NCBI RefSeq assembly: GCF_025421775.1
Contig: NZ_JAOEFX010000006.1
Span: 62,001-126,000, forward strand
Length of the DNA: 64,000 bases
From: Paenarthrobacter aurescens
GTDB taxonomy: Bacteria > Actinomycetota > Actinomycetes > Actinomycetales > Micrococcaceae
Direction: 5' to 3'
Positions 48,734 through 57,290 of the stretch are shown here, piece after piece (position 1 is the first letter of the stretch; every line of letters starts with the position of its first letter). The position numbers and the translations under genes are program-made. Under the pieces are notes generated by a model, which was not told the origin of the DNA, made no database searches, and saw only the letters and a program-made list of their open reading frames with translations.

Positions 48734-49797
48734 TGGGAGCTGTGGAGACAGAAGACGAAGTCCTCTTTGAACGCCGCGGCCATCTGGGTGTTGTGACGCT
48801 GAACCGCCCGAAAGCGGTCAACGCATTGAACGCGGAAATGGTGAAAGCCATGCTTCGGCAATTGGCGGACTGGGCTGATGATGACGCCATTTCCACCGTC
48901 TTGGTGCGCGGCGTTGGAGACCGTGGCCTGTGCGCGGGCGGCGACATCGTTGCCATTTACAAGGACATGCTGCACAGCGGGACTGAAACGGCTGATTTCT
49001 GGGCGGACGAGTACCGGCTGAACGCGTTGATTGCCCACTACCCCAAACCGTATGTGGCGTTCATGGACGGGCTTGTTTTGGGCGGCGGCGTGGGTATCTC
49101 GGCGCATGGTTCGTTGCGTGTGGTCACCGAGCGCACGCGGACCGGTATGCCGGAAACCACCATTGGATTCGTGCCCGACGTCGGTGGCACCCTCCTGCTT
49201 TCACGCGCGCCGGGGGAGACGGGGACCCATGCGGCGCTGACGGGTGCGCACCTTTCCGGCGCTGACGCAGTGTTCCTTGGGCTCGCAGACCACTTCGTGC
49301 CGTCTGGCAGCCTGCCCGCGCTGGCGGAAGCGCTGGAAAGCTCGACGGCGGAGGCCGCCGTCGAGCGTTTCGCACAAGCCGCGCCGGACTCGGCCCTGGC
49401 AGCCCAACAGGAGTGGATCGACGTCGCATACGCGTACGACGATGCCGAGGAAATCGTGCGGAGCCTTCGCTCCGCGGGGGCTGAAGCAGCCGCCGTTGCG
49501 GACACGATTGAGGCGAAGTCGCCCACGTCCGTGAAGGTAGCCCTGGAATCGCTGCGGAGGGTCCGGGGACTGTCCCTTGAGGAGGCGCTGGACCAGGAGT
49601 ACCGCGTGGGGCTTCGCTGCCTGGCCGGGCCCGATTTCCGCGAAGGAATCCGCGCGCAGGTGGTGGACAAGGATCGCAACCCCCAATGGAAGCCGCCGAC
49701 GCTGGCTGAAGTCCAGCCGTCCGACGTCGAAGGCTACTTTGCGTCGCTCGGCGAACGGGAGCTGGGACTGACCCGACTTACCAGCCAGTCGAATTGA
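48733..49797 (+). CDS. 3-hydroxyisobutyryl-CoA hydrolase (enoyl-CoA hydratase family)
   Basis: A 354-residue crotonase-fold protein. The oxyanion-hole segment is GLCAGGDIVAIY and the catalytic region MPETTIGFVPDVGGTLLL. The length of about 350 with a helical C-terminal extension, rather than about 260, marks the HIBCH type. It would hydrolyse 3-hydroxyisobutyryl-CoA to 3-hydroxyisobutyrate, the substrate of the next gene product. ATG 48733 shares its first base with the mmsA stop. Confidence 0.9.
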   Translation: MGAVETEDEVLFERRGHLGVVTLNRPKAVNALNAEMVKAMLRQLADWADDDAISTVLVRGVGDRGLCAGGDIVAIYKDMLHSGTETADFWADEYRLNALIAHYPKPYVAFMDGLVLGGGVGISAHGSLRVVTERTRTGMPETTIGFVPDVGGTLLLSRAPGETGTHAALTGAHLSGADAVFLGLADHFVPSGSLPALAEALESSTAEAAVERFAQAAPDSALAAQQEWIDVAYAYDDAEEIVRSLRSAGAEAAAVADTIEAKSPTSVKVALESLRRVRGLSLEEALDQEYRVGLRCLAGPDFREGIRAQVVDKDRNPQWKPPTLAEVQPSDVEGYFASLGERELGLTRLTSQSN

Positions 49798-49807
49798 AGG
49801 AGACCAC

Positions 49808-50749
49808 ATGACAGAGAACGCAGCCGTGTCAGATATCCAAGCCCCGGCAACGGGACTCATCGCTTTCCTCGGCCTCGGCCACATGGGCGGACCCATGGCG
49901 GCGAACCTGATCAAAGCGGGGCACGAAGTCATCGGCTATGACCCAGTCCCTGCGGCCGTCGAGGCAGCGCTGGCCCACGGGATTCCCATGGCCTCAACGG
50001 CTCACGAAGCGGCAGCAGAGGCGGCAGTGGTTCTGACCATGCTCCCCAGCGGCAAACACGTCCTGGACGCCTACCGTGGCGTGGGCGGACCGGGGCTGCT
50101 GTCGGTTGCGAAGCCGAACACCCTGTTCCTGGACTGCTCCACCATCAATGTGGACGAAGCCCGGGAAGCCGCGGCGATCGCCGTGGAAGCCGGGCACCGG
50201 TCCGTTGACGCGCCGGTTTCCGGCGGCGTGGTGGGCGCTGAAGCGGGCACCTTGACGTTCATGGTGGGTGCATTGCCGGAGGACTTTGAGACGGTGCGGC
50301 CCATCTTGGAATTGATGGGCAAACGTATCGTCCACTGCGGGGACCACGGCGCCGGGCAGGCCGCCAAGGTCTGCAACAACATGATTCTGGGCGTGTCCAT
50401 GATCGCTGTTGCCGAGGCTTTTGTCCTCGGCGAGAAGCTGGGACTGACGCACCAGGCGTTGTTCGACGTCGCCTCCAACGCGTCCGGGCAATGCTGGGCA
50501 CTGACCACCAACTGCCCCGTTCCGGGACCGGTGCCCACCAGCCCTGCCAACCGCGATTACCAGCCGGGGTTTGCCGGTGCGTTGATGGCCAAGGACCTGC
50601 GCCTGGCATTGAACGCGTTGGAAAGCACGGGTGTTGCGGCGGAGATGGGACCGCTGGCGTCGCGTATTTACGATGCTTTTGCCGCCGGCGAGGGTGCCGG
50701 CAGGGACTTCTCCGGCATCATTACGGAGATCCGCGACAAGTCCGTGTGA
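49808..50749 (+). CDS. mmsB: 3-hydroxyisobutyrate dehydrogenase
   Basis: A 313-residue NAD-dependent dehydrogenase that makes methylmalonate semialdehyde for MmsA. The NAD loop is LGLGHMGGPMAANL, the substrate motif DAPVSGGVVGAEAGTLTFM, and the catalytic Lys is in GAGQAAKVCNN. The ATG has AAGGAG upstream, 10 bases after the preceding stop. Third gene of the valine operon. Confidence 0.94.
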   Translation: MTENAAVSDIQAPATGLIAFLGLGHMGGPMAANLIKAGHEVIGYDPVPAAVEAALAHGIPMASTAHEAAAEAAVVLTMLPSGKHVLDAYRGVGGPGLLSVAKPNTLFLDCSTINVDEAREAAAIAVEAGHRSVDAPVSGGVVGAEAGTLTFMVGALPEDFETVRPILELMGKRIVHCGDHGAGQAAKVCNNMILGVSMIAVAEAFVLGEKLGLTHQALFDVASNASGQCWALTTNCPVPGPVPTSPANRDYQPGFAGALMAKDLRLALNALESTGVAAEMGPLASRIYDAFAAGEGAGRDFSGIITEIRDKSV

Positions 50750-50802
50750 GAGGTTGGAACTGAGTGGTTGTGGATTTGTTGGGCTTGGCGGAGAGGGAGA
50801 GC

Positions 50803-51582
50803 ATGACGGAGCAGTACCAGAACATTGTGGTTGAGTTGCGGGGCCGGGTTGGACTGGTGACCCTGAACCGGCCGGAAGCGTTGAATGCGCTGAACACGGC
50901 ACTCATGAATGAACTCGTGGATGCTGTGACGGCAATGGACACCGACCCGGAAGTGGGGGCCGTGGTGATCACGGGCTCCGCCAAGGCGTTCGCTGCCGGG
51001 GCCGACATCAAGGAAATGTCTTCCAACAGCTACATGGACATGTACGCGGCAGACTGGTTCCGTCGGTGGGAGGACCTCACCCGCCTCCGCATTCCCGTCA
51101 TTGCTGCGGTTTCCGGTTTCGCCCTCGGTGGCGGTTGCGAACTGGCCATGATGGCCGATTTCATCATCGCTGGAGATAACGCCAAGTTCGGCCAGCCGGA
51201 GATCAACCTGGGCGTGATCCCGGGCATGGGCGGTTCCCAGCGGTTGACCCGCGCCGTGGGCAAGGCGAAGGCGATGGACATGGTCTTGACGGGCCGGTTC
51301 ATGGACGCGGACGAAGCCGAACGCTCCGGCTTGGTCTCCAGGGTGGTTCCCGCTGCTGAAGTCATCGACGAAGCAATCAAGGCAGCAGAAGTCATCGCGT
51401 CCAAATCCAAGCCCGCCGCCATGGTGGCCAAGGAAGCAGTGAACGCGGCCTTCGAGATGGGACTGTCCCAAGGGGTTGTCTTCGAACGGAGGGTGTTCCA
51501 CTCGCTCTTCGCTACCGAGGACCAGAAGGAAGGCATGGCGGCGTTCAGCGAGAAGCGCCAACCGGAGTTCAAACACCGGTAA
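50803..51582 (+). CDS. Enoyl-CoA hydratase
   Basis: A 259-residue crotonase. [10 protein letters not shown] and [12 protein letters not shown] form the oxyanion hole and first catalytic Glu; [20 protein letters not shown] holds the second Glu. Both glutamates are present, as expected for a true hydratase. ATG 50803 with GGAGAGGGAG upstream is chosen over an in-frame start at 50764. In the valine pathway it would hydrate methacrylyl-CoA to 3-hydroxyisobutyryl-CoA. Confidence 0.93.
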   Translation: MTEQYQNIVVELRGRVGLVTLNRPEALNALNTALMNELVDAVTAMDTDPEVGAVVITGSAKAFAAGADIKEMSSNSYMDMYAADWFRRWEDLTRLRIPVIAAVSGFALGGGCELAMMADFIIAGDNAKFGQPEINLGVIPGMGGSQRLTRAVGKAKAMDMVLTGRFMDADEAERSGLVSRVVPAAEVIDEAIKAAEVIASKSKPAAMVAKEAVNAAFEMGLSQGVVFERRVFHSLFATEDQKEGMAAFSEKRQPEFKHR

Positions 51583-51644
51583 TTCGCGCGTGTTTTCGGG
51601 TGCGGCGGGGATAGACTCGGTGCACTTACAAATGGGGAGAGAAC

Positions 51645-51938
51645 ATGTCAACGGAGATCGTTCAGGCTAACCACACTGAAGCATCCACCCAGCCGATCAA
51701 CCGGCTGGCCCTCGTAGCCGCCGCAATGGCAGTCGTTGCCCTCGTGGGGCTGTTCTTCGCGGGCATGGCAGTCATCGCGGTCTTCGTCGTTGGGGCAGGA
51801 CACGTGGCCTTGAACCAGATTCAGCAGCGCGGCGAACGGGGACGCGGATTCGCCATTGCCGCTTTGGCTGTGGGCTACGGCATCGGTCTCCTGTCCTTGG
51901 GCTCGGCGCTGATCTTCGCGTTCACCTCAGCAGGCTGA
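51645..51938 (+). CDS. DUF4190-like small membrane protein
   Basis: A 97-residue protein with two long hydrophobic segments (about 25-52 and 68-95) joined by a loop containing GHVALNQIQQRGERGRGFA, the pattern of DUF4190 proteins (core GHVALNQI). GGGGAGAG lies before the ATG. Its function is not known. A TAGACT sequence 35 bp upstream could be its -10 element. Confidence 0.8.
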   Translation: MSTEIVQANHTEASTQPINRLALVAAAMAVVALVGLFFAGMAVIAVFVVGAGHVALNQIQQRGERGRGFAIAALAVGYGIGLLSLGSALIFAFTSAG

Positions 51939-52001
51939 CCTTCACTTCGGCAGGTTAATGGGGCGCAGGTCACGGTCCTTCCTTCGTCACGTTCCGGCTG
52001 C

Positions 52002-52030
52002 TCGTGTGTCCTCTATCTATGGACACACGA
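52002..52030. repeat. 29-bp inverted repeat upstream of small gene
   Basis: Perfect 10-bp arms TCGTGTGTCC and GGACACACGA have a 9-base spacer (52012-52020). No T-tract follows. It looks like an operator or transcript hairpin just ahead of the 51-residue gene. Confidence 0.55.
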
Positions 52031-52052
52031 ACAGGCGACAATGAGGGACCCC

Positions 52053-52208
52053 ATGACCTGGCAATTTTGCGACAACGACGACTGCCCTGACAGCTGGCAC
52101 TGGACGAACCTGGCGGGAACTCCTGAGGCCTGCCGCGGGTCCGATGAACACGGGTCCGCTGAGCAGGAGAACCGCAGAAGGGTTGTCCGCTCATACTTCG
52201 CGGCGTAG
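52053..52208 (+). CDS. Small hypothetical protein, 51 residues
   Basis: ATG 52053 follows AGGGAC; an in-frame ATG four codons upstream (52041) is also possible. The protein is hydrophilic with three cysteines (QFCDNDDCPDSWHW and EACRG) and ends SYFAA. It lies between the DUF4190 gene and a reductase-family gene. Codon use is consistent with coding. No family recognised; a small metal-binding protein is possible. Confidence 0.45.
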   Translation: MTWQFCDNDDCPDSWHWTNLAGTPEACRGSDEHGSAEQENRRRVVRSYFAA

Positions 52209-52245
52209 GCTCCTGCAGGCCATCACCGCATTCGAGGAGTGAGCC

Positions 52246-52824
52246 ATGGGACAGCTGATCGTCCAGGATTTTGTCACCGCCGACGGATTCGCCGCCGACA
52301 CCAACAATGAGTTCAAGGCCTATGAGCTGCTGGAGGGTGGAACAGCCGAGTTCGATCGCGCCCAACTCGAATGGCTCGGCAGCGTTGAAGCCATGGTTCT
52401 GGGTGCCAACACCTACAGATACTTCGTGGAGTTCTGGCCGACGCCCGCGTCGGAGGGCGAGATCATCGCGCCAGCCCTGAATGGTTTGCGCCGCCACGTG
52501 TTTTCCCGCCAACTGAAGGAAGCCCCGTGGGGTGATTTCCCGCCGTCGACCATTGAATCCGGCGATGCGATCGAAGCGATCCGCCGCATCAAGCGCGAGT
52601 CCACCAAGGACATTGTTCTGTGGGGGAGCTTGTCCCTCGGTGAGACGTTCTTTGCGGCAGGCGAGGTTGACGCGGTCCGGTTGGTGGTCATGCCGGTGGG
52701 GCAGGGCTCCGGCCGGGGTGTCTTCCCCGCCGGACACGACCCCGCGCTGTTGAAACTCGTGGACGTGAACAGCTACGACCAAGGCCTGGTGGAGCTCAGC
52801 TACACCCTGCGGAAGCAGAGCTAG
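52246..52824 (+). CDS. Dihydrofolate reductase-fold (RibD C-terminal family) protein
   Basis: A 192-residue protein. IVQDFVTADGFAA at the N-terminus, MVLGANTYRYFVEFWP in the middle and DIVLWGSLSLGETFFAAGEVD toward the end (core WGSLSLGETF) are typical of the RibD C-terminal/DHFR-like reductases. It probably uses NADPH. The natural substrate is unknown. The stop overlaps the convergent TenA gene in CTAG. Confidence 0.88.
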   Translation: MGQLIVQDFVTADGFAADTNNEFKAYELLEGGTAEFDRAQLEWLGSVEAMVLGANTYRYFVEFWPTPASEGEIIAPALNGLRRHVFSRQLKEAPWGDFPPSTIESGDAIEAIRRIKRESTKDIVLWGSLSLGETFFAAGEVDAVRLVVMPVGQGSGRGVFPAGHDPALLKLVDVNSYDQGLVELSYTLRKQS

Positions 52825-53483
52825 CGGATAGCTGCGCTGACAAGCGCCGCGTCGAAGAACGCCCGCTCCAGCCGCACCGCTTCCGCAAACGTCGCAGCCA
52901 CGCGTTGCCGCTCTTGCGGCGATGAAGGTTCGACGGCGTCGAACTCGTCGCGCAACCACGTCACCCACGCGTTGTACCCAGGGTTGTTGTGGAGACGGAT
53001 CCACTCGGCGTGCTTGGGTTCGGCGGGCCAGCTGTCAGGATTGCCTGCGCGCGCTGCCCAGTCGCCGTAGAGCCACTCGGCAACCAGCAGCACGGCCAGG
53101 ACATCCGGGTAGGAACGGGTGGCGAGGGCGCTGCGCATGAGGGCATCGAAATCGCGGGTGGCCTGTCCGAGGGCTGGTGTTGTCCTGTCTGCTTCAGGTA
53201 CGTCCAGTTCATTGAAGCAATCCTGGAAGTACGTGTTCTCGTCCGAAGCGAAGGCTCCGAGGACTCCAGCAAACACCAGCCGCGAAGGAAGGGAAGGAGC
53301 CGACGCCACGGCCTGGCCCAGGAGGGCCGTGAACGCGTCGCAGAACTGGTAATCCTGCACGAGGTAGTGGCGCAGGTCCTCGTCCGGGAGGGACCCGTCC
53401 AGCAGTTGCTCCACGAACGGATGGTTGACGGCAGCGTCCCAATCTTCGGCGTACTGGTTCCTGAGTTCTTCGGCAAAGCCCAC
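52821..53483 (-). CDS. TenA/PqqC-family protein, TenA_E type
   Basis: A 220-residue helical protein of the TenA (thiaminase II) family. VQDYQFCDAF and AEWLYGDWA are the recognisable segments. In classical TenA the motif before WLY carries the catalytic Cys; here the residue is Glu136, the mark of the TenA_E subfamily, which salvages thiamin pyrimidine breakdown products by a different mechanism. The GTG start has AGGAGG upstream. No TPP riboswitch motif is visible in its leader. Confidence 0.85.
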   Translation of the reverse strand: MGFAEELRNQYAEDWDAAVNHPFVEQLLDGSLPDEDLRHYLVQDYQFCDAFTALLGQAVASAPSLPSRLVFAGVLGAFASDENTYFQDCFNELDVPEADRTTPALGQATRDFDALMRSALATRSYPDVLAVLLVAEWLYGDWAARAGNPDSWPAEPKHAEWIRLHNNPGYNAWVTWLRDEFDAVEPSSPQERQRVAATFAEAVRLERAFFDAALVSAAIR

Positions 53484-53589
53484 GGTGTTTCCTCCTGAAG
53501 TGTCAGCATCGGAGCCTAGCAGCGTACTGGGTTTTGGCGGCGGGCGTTACGCTATGGTGCCGCTTCCCGCGCCAGCGTAGGCTCTGGCC

Positions 53590-54450
53590 ATGACGGAAAC
53601 CCGCACGATCGTGGTTGGCTATGACGGATCCGAAGAAGCGAAGCGTGCCGTCCAATGGGCAGCCCGCCACGCGGTTCTGAGGGATTGTGCCCTGCAGATT
53701 GTTCACTGTTCCCTGTGGGTCCTGCTGTCCCATAACAGGGGGCCTGTCCCCGGTGTGGCCGACAGCGGCCTCGAACGTGCGGCCCAGAAAGTCCTGGAAG
53801 AGGGTCTGGCGCTCGCAAAGGAGACCGTCCCCGATCTGGAAGTCCGCACCACGCTACTTCACGGAATGCCACGCGACCATCTCGCCCACGTTTCGGTCGG
53901 CGCTGCGATGTTGGTGCTCGGAAGCCGGGGACTTGGCGGGTTCATGGGTTTGCTGGTGGGATCCGTCAGCCTGGAGATGGCCGCAACGGCAGAGTGCCCG
54001 GTGGCAGTGATCCGTTCGGATGACCATCCCGAGGGCCGGGTGCTGCTTGCCATTGATGACTCAGGGTCACCGGCAGCCCTTGAGGATGCCTGCCTTTTCG
54101 CGGCAGCAACGGGTGCCGAACTCATGATCGTTCACGTACTGCACGAACCCGATGGCTACCGGCGGTTGCGGGAGCCCGTGGAGGCATACCCTGACGCCGA
54201 AGCGATGCTTGACTCGGTGCTGAGCCAAGCCCGCCACAAAGCACCCGGGATCTCGGTGGCCGGAGAGTTGCTGGTGGATGCTTCCTTCTCACGGGCGGTG
54301 GTCAAAGCCTCGCAAGGAGCACGCCTAACGGTGGTGGGGACCAAAGGGCATGGACTCATCAAGGGCACCATTGGGTCCACAGCCCACGCTGTGCTTCACC
54401 ATGCCCACAGTCCCGTGTTGGTGTCGCGCCGGAAGGCCGAGCCGACGTAA
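53590..54450 (+). CDS. Universal stress protein, two tandem USP domains
   Basis: A 286-residue cytoplasmic protein. Each half is a USP domain starting VVGYDGSEEAKRA and LLAIDDSGSPAALEDA and ending in the ATP-binding loop GSRGLGGFMGLLVGS and GTKGHGLIKGTIGS. In mycobacteria such tandem proteins respond to hypoxia and stationary phase. It diverges from the TenA gene. Its regulation is not evident. Confidence 0.92.
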   Translation: MTETRTIVVGYDGSEEAKRAVQWAARHAVLRDCALQIVHCSLWVLLSHNRGPVPGVADSGLERAAQKVLEEGLALAKETVPDLEVRTTLLHGMPRDHLAHVSVGAAMLVLGSRGLGGFMGLLVGSVSLEMAATAECPVAVIRSDDHPEGRVLLAIDDSGSPAALEDACLFAAATGAELMIVHVLHEPDGYRRLREPVEAYPDAEAMLDSVLSQARHKAPGISVAGELLVDASFSRAVVKASQGARLTVVGTKGHGLIKGTIGSTAHAVLHHAHSPVLVSRRKAEPT

Positions 54451-54509
54451 GCCGTTGGGGGCCCTCAAAGGGACTCCCTCCCGCTGCGGCCCGGAACTAG
54501 TGTGAAGGT

Positions 54510-55406
54510 ATGGACAATCGGGCAGAAGTACGCGAATTCCTGATCTCCCGGCGCGCCCAAGTGGCCCCTGAGCAGGTTGGATTGCCGGCCGGCTCGAATC
54601 GACGTGTCAAGGGATTGCGTCGGAGCGAGGTGGCCACGCTTGCCGGGCTGAGCGTCGAGTACTACACCCGCCTGGAGCGCGGCGCCATCAGTGGCGCTTC
54701 GCCGCAAGTACTCGAGAGCCTCGCCAGGGCACTGAAGCTGGATGATGCCGAGCGTGCCCACCTCTTTGATCTGGCCCATGCAGCGAGTCCAGTTGCCCGA
54801 CCGCCGCGACGCCGGAACTCGAAATCCTATGTGCCCCACCAGAGCCTGCAGTGGGCCTTGGATGCTGTCACGGCAGGACCCGCGTTCGTCCGCAATGGCC
54901 GGATGGATCTACTGGCGGTTAATCCGTTGGCCCGGGCGTTCTACAAGGACTGTTACGACATGCCGGGCCAGGCACCCAACATCGCACGGTTCACGTTCCT
55001 GGATGACCGTGCCCGCGATTTCTACCCGGACTGGGACGCCTTCGCCGAGGTGACGGTTTCCATCCTGCGCACTGAAGCCGGCAGGGACCCGCACAACAAA
55101 GAGCTTCACGATCTCATTGGTGAACTCAGCACCCGCAGCGAGGAGTTCCGCACCCGCTGGGGTGCGCACAACGTCCGCCACCATGGCACTGGATTCAAGA
55201 CGTTCAACCATCCGATCGTCGGCGAGATGACGCTCGCCTTCGAGGGCCTGGAAATGGCCGCAGAACCCGGGCTGACTCTCACGATCTACGCCGCCGAGCC
55301 CGGGTCGCCGTCGGCCGAGCGTCTCCAGTTGTTGGCATCGTGGGCGGCCAGCGAATACGGACAAGGCGTCCAACCGTCGTCGAAAAAGACACGAACGGAC
55401 GGCTGA
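54510..55406 (+). CDS. XRE-family regulator with MmyB-like ligand domain
   Basis: A 298-residue regulator. A helix-turn-helix (residues about 30-85, GLRRSEVATLAGLSVEYYTRLERG in two helices; core SEVATLAGLSVEYYTRLE) is joined to an MmyB-like PAS-type domain (about 100-290) with NPLARAFYKD and the HPIVGEMTL segment. The family often regulates adjacent short-chain dehydrogenases and binds a fatty-acid-like ligand. Here the next gene is a pseudogene, so its target may be gone. Confidence 0.9.
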   Translation: MDNRAEVREFLISRRAQVAPEQVGLPAGSNRRVKGLRRSEVATLAGLSVEYYTRLERGAISGASPQVLESLARALKLDDAERAHLFDLAHAASPVARPPRRRNSKSYVPHQSLQWALDAVTAGPAFVRNGRMDLLAVNPLARAFYKDCYDMPGQAPNIARFTFLDDRARDFYPDWDAFAEVTVSILRTEAGRDPHNKELHDLIGELSTRSEEFRTRWGAHNVRHHGTGFKTFNHPIVGEMTLAFEGLEMAAEPGLTLTIYAAEPGSPSAERLQLLASWAASEYGQGVQPSSKKTRTDG

Positions 55407-55498
55407 CCATTTACGGGCTGGCGCGCTGTCAGCGGCTGACTTCTACCCGGACGCCCCGGCCCTCGAAGCGCGCAAACTATTCGGGGTGATGTTGGCTA

Positions 55499-56524
55499 GT
55501 GGATCCCGCACTCTTCCAGGACGGAACCATCAAGATCAGCGCCACAGCGGACCTGCTGGCCAACGTGTACGAAGAACACAAAGACCGCACCTACACCGAA
55601 CCCTCCACCGGGGAACCGGAACCCGTCCCCGGTGCCCTGCAACTGGTCTTCTGCGACTTCGGCACACCCTCGGAAAAATGGAACCTCTTCGGCGAACTCA
55701 AAGATCAGCTCCGGCGCCGGGGCGTTCCCCAACACATGGTGCGGTTCATCCGCGAAGCCAAAAACGTCACCGAGAAAGGCCGGATGTTCGCAGCCGCACG
55801 TTCCGGTCAGATCGCCGTGATCGTTGGGTCAACATCGAGTTGGGTGTCGGCACGAATATTCAAAAACGTGCCGTGCACCTGGTGGACATGGACGCCCCAA
55901 GGAGGCCGGCCGACGTCGAGCAACGCCACGGCCGTATCCTGCGCCAAGGCAACCAGAACCCCGAGGTCCGCATCTCCCAAGTCGTCACCAAGGAATCCTT
56001 CGATTCCTTCATGTGGCAGGGACTGGAACGCAAATCCCGGTCCATCAACAAGATCATGCGCGGCCGCCTGGGCGTCCGCGAAATCGAAGACATCGGGGAT
56101 AACACCCTGAACTTCGCCCAGGCCAAAGCCATCACCAGCGGCAACCCGCTGGTTCTGGAAAATGCCGTCGCTGACCAGGAACTGGCCCGCCTGTCCCGTT
56201 TGGACCGTGCCTACAACCGCAACCTACTCGCGGTGAGCCACACCAAACGCGGAGAACAAGCAGCCGCTGACGCGGCAGCCGACGATCTGCCGCTGATCCA
56301 AGCCGCTGTGGCGCGGACCGTGGACACCACCGCGGACGCCTTCAAAGCCACTGTCGGCGGCCAAAGGCCACGAACTGCGCGCCAAGCTTGTCCCCGGCAG
56401 GGACCTCGACCGCTCCACAGTGGAAGTCCGCATCGAAGGCGTACCCAGGGCAACCACCCAAATATCCCGTAAAAGCTTACTGGCAGCTCCCGGACGCGAA
56501 GGTCCATTCGGGTGCCGCGTGTAG
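55499..56524 (+). pseudogene. Remnant of a mobile-element SNF2/DEAD-type helicase
   Basis: The C-terminal part of a large helicase is readable in three pieces. 55499 to about 55836 covers the region up to IAVIVGSTS. A single-base loss near 55838 moves the reading to a second frame, which gives LGVGTNIQKRAVHLVD and DVEQRHGRILRQGN (helicase motifs V and VI) up to about 56360. The original frame then resumes with AKGHELRAKLVPGRDL and ends at TAG 56522. The N-terminal thousand or so residues are missing. Such helicases belong to plasmids and integrative elements, so this is debris of one. Confidence 0.8.
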
Positions 56525-56614
56525 CACTGCTGGATCGCCGCGATGCAGGGCCACGGGCCTGCCCTGTAGCGCGGGGAGAAGCCATCATACAGGCGCGAAG
56601 TAGACTCCAGCGCG

Positions 56615-57286
56615 TCAGCGCTCAACGGCGCTGGGTTCGGGTGCTGGTTGTTCGCCCAGCCGGATGAGGTCATCGCCGGCGTCCATGAGGTCCTCATCGT
56701 GTGTTGCTACGACGACGGTAGCGCCGCGTCGTGCTTCTTCGATGAGGAAGTTGATCACTAGCTCGCGATTCTTTCGATCCAGTGAAGCTGTCGGTTCGTC
56801 AGCGAGAACGATGTCGGCTCCGCGGAACATCGCGCGGGCCAATCCGACGCGTTGTTTCTCGCCGCCACTTAATCGAGCGGTTTGTTCCTTGCCGCGGCCT
56901 GAGAGTAGAACGTGGCTCAGTACTTGGTTGACGCGTTCGCGTTGGGCCGGTCGGAGGCCGAGGATGCCGCGGCGTCCGACCGTGACGTTGTATTCAACGC
57001 TTGATTCTTCGATAAGCCCGTAGTCCTGGAAAACGAAGGCCACGTGGTCCCGCCAAAAACGCCGGCGTCGAGCGTCGTTCCACTTCGTGGCGTTTTGATC
57101 CCCGACCAGCACAGTGCCGGTATCGACTCGTCGTAGTAGGCCGAGGACATTCAGCAGGGTTGTCTTGCCGCTTCCGCTCTTCCCGGCAAGCACGAGCATT
57201 CGGCCAGGTTCGGCTTGTACGGATACGGAGTCAAGGACGGGTTTGCCATCTATGACGACCGATACTCCCTCAGCGCGCAGTTGCAT
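56615..57286 (-). CDS. Bacteriocin-associated ABC transporter ATPase
   Basis: A 223-residue ATP-binding subunit. The Walker A motif is GKSGSGKTT, the signature LSGGEKQ, Walker B IVLADEPTASLD and the H-loop ATHDE. ATG 57286 with GAGG upstream is preferred over an in-frame start at 57358. It starts 4 bases after the DUF1430 membrane protein. The pair forms the putative immunity/export transporter of lactococcin-972-type loci. Confidence 0.9.
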   Translation of the reverse strand: MQLRAEGVSVVIDGKPVLDSVSVQAEPGRMLVLAGKSGSGKTTLLNVLGLLRRVDTGTVLVGDQNATKWNDARRRRFWRDHVAFVFQDYGLIEESSVEYNVTVGRRGILGLRPAQRERVNQVLSHVLLSGRGKEQTARLSGGEKQRVGLARAMFRGADIVLADEPTASLDRKNRELVINFLIEEARRGATVVVATHDEDLMDAGDDLIRLGEQPAPEPSAVER

Positions 57287-57290
57287 AGTT

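Noticed and set aside
51970..53004. A 344-codon minus-strand frame across the small gene and the reductase-family gene
   Set aside because: It overlaps two better-supported plus-strand genes and the end of the TenA gene; no motif.
53484..53589. Possible TPP riboswitch before the TenA-family gene
   Set aside because: The conserved CUGAGA-type core of the TPP element is not present.
55486..56472. A 328-codon plus-strand frame read as one protein
   Set aside because: Its first 110 codons are out of frame with the helicase similarity, which lies in a neighbouring frame; it is part of a pseudogene.
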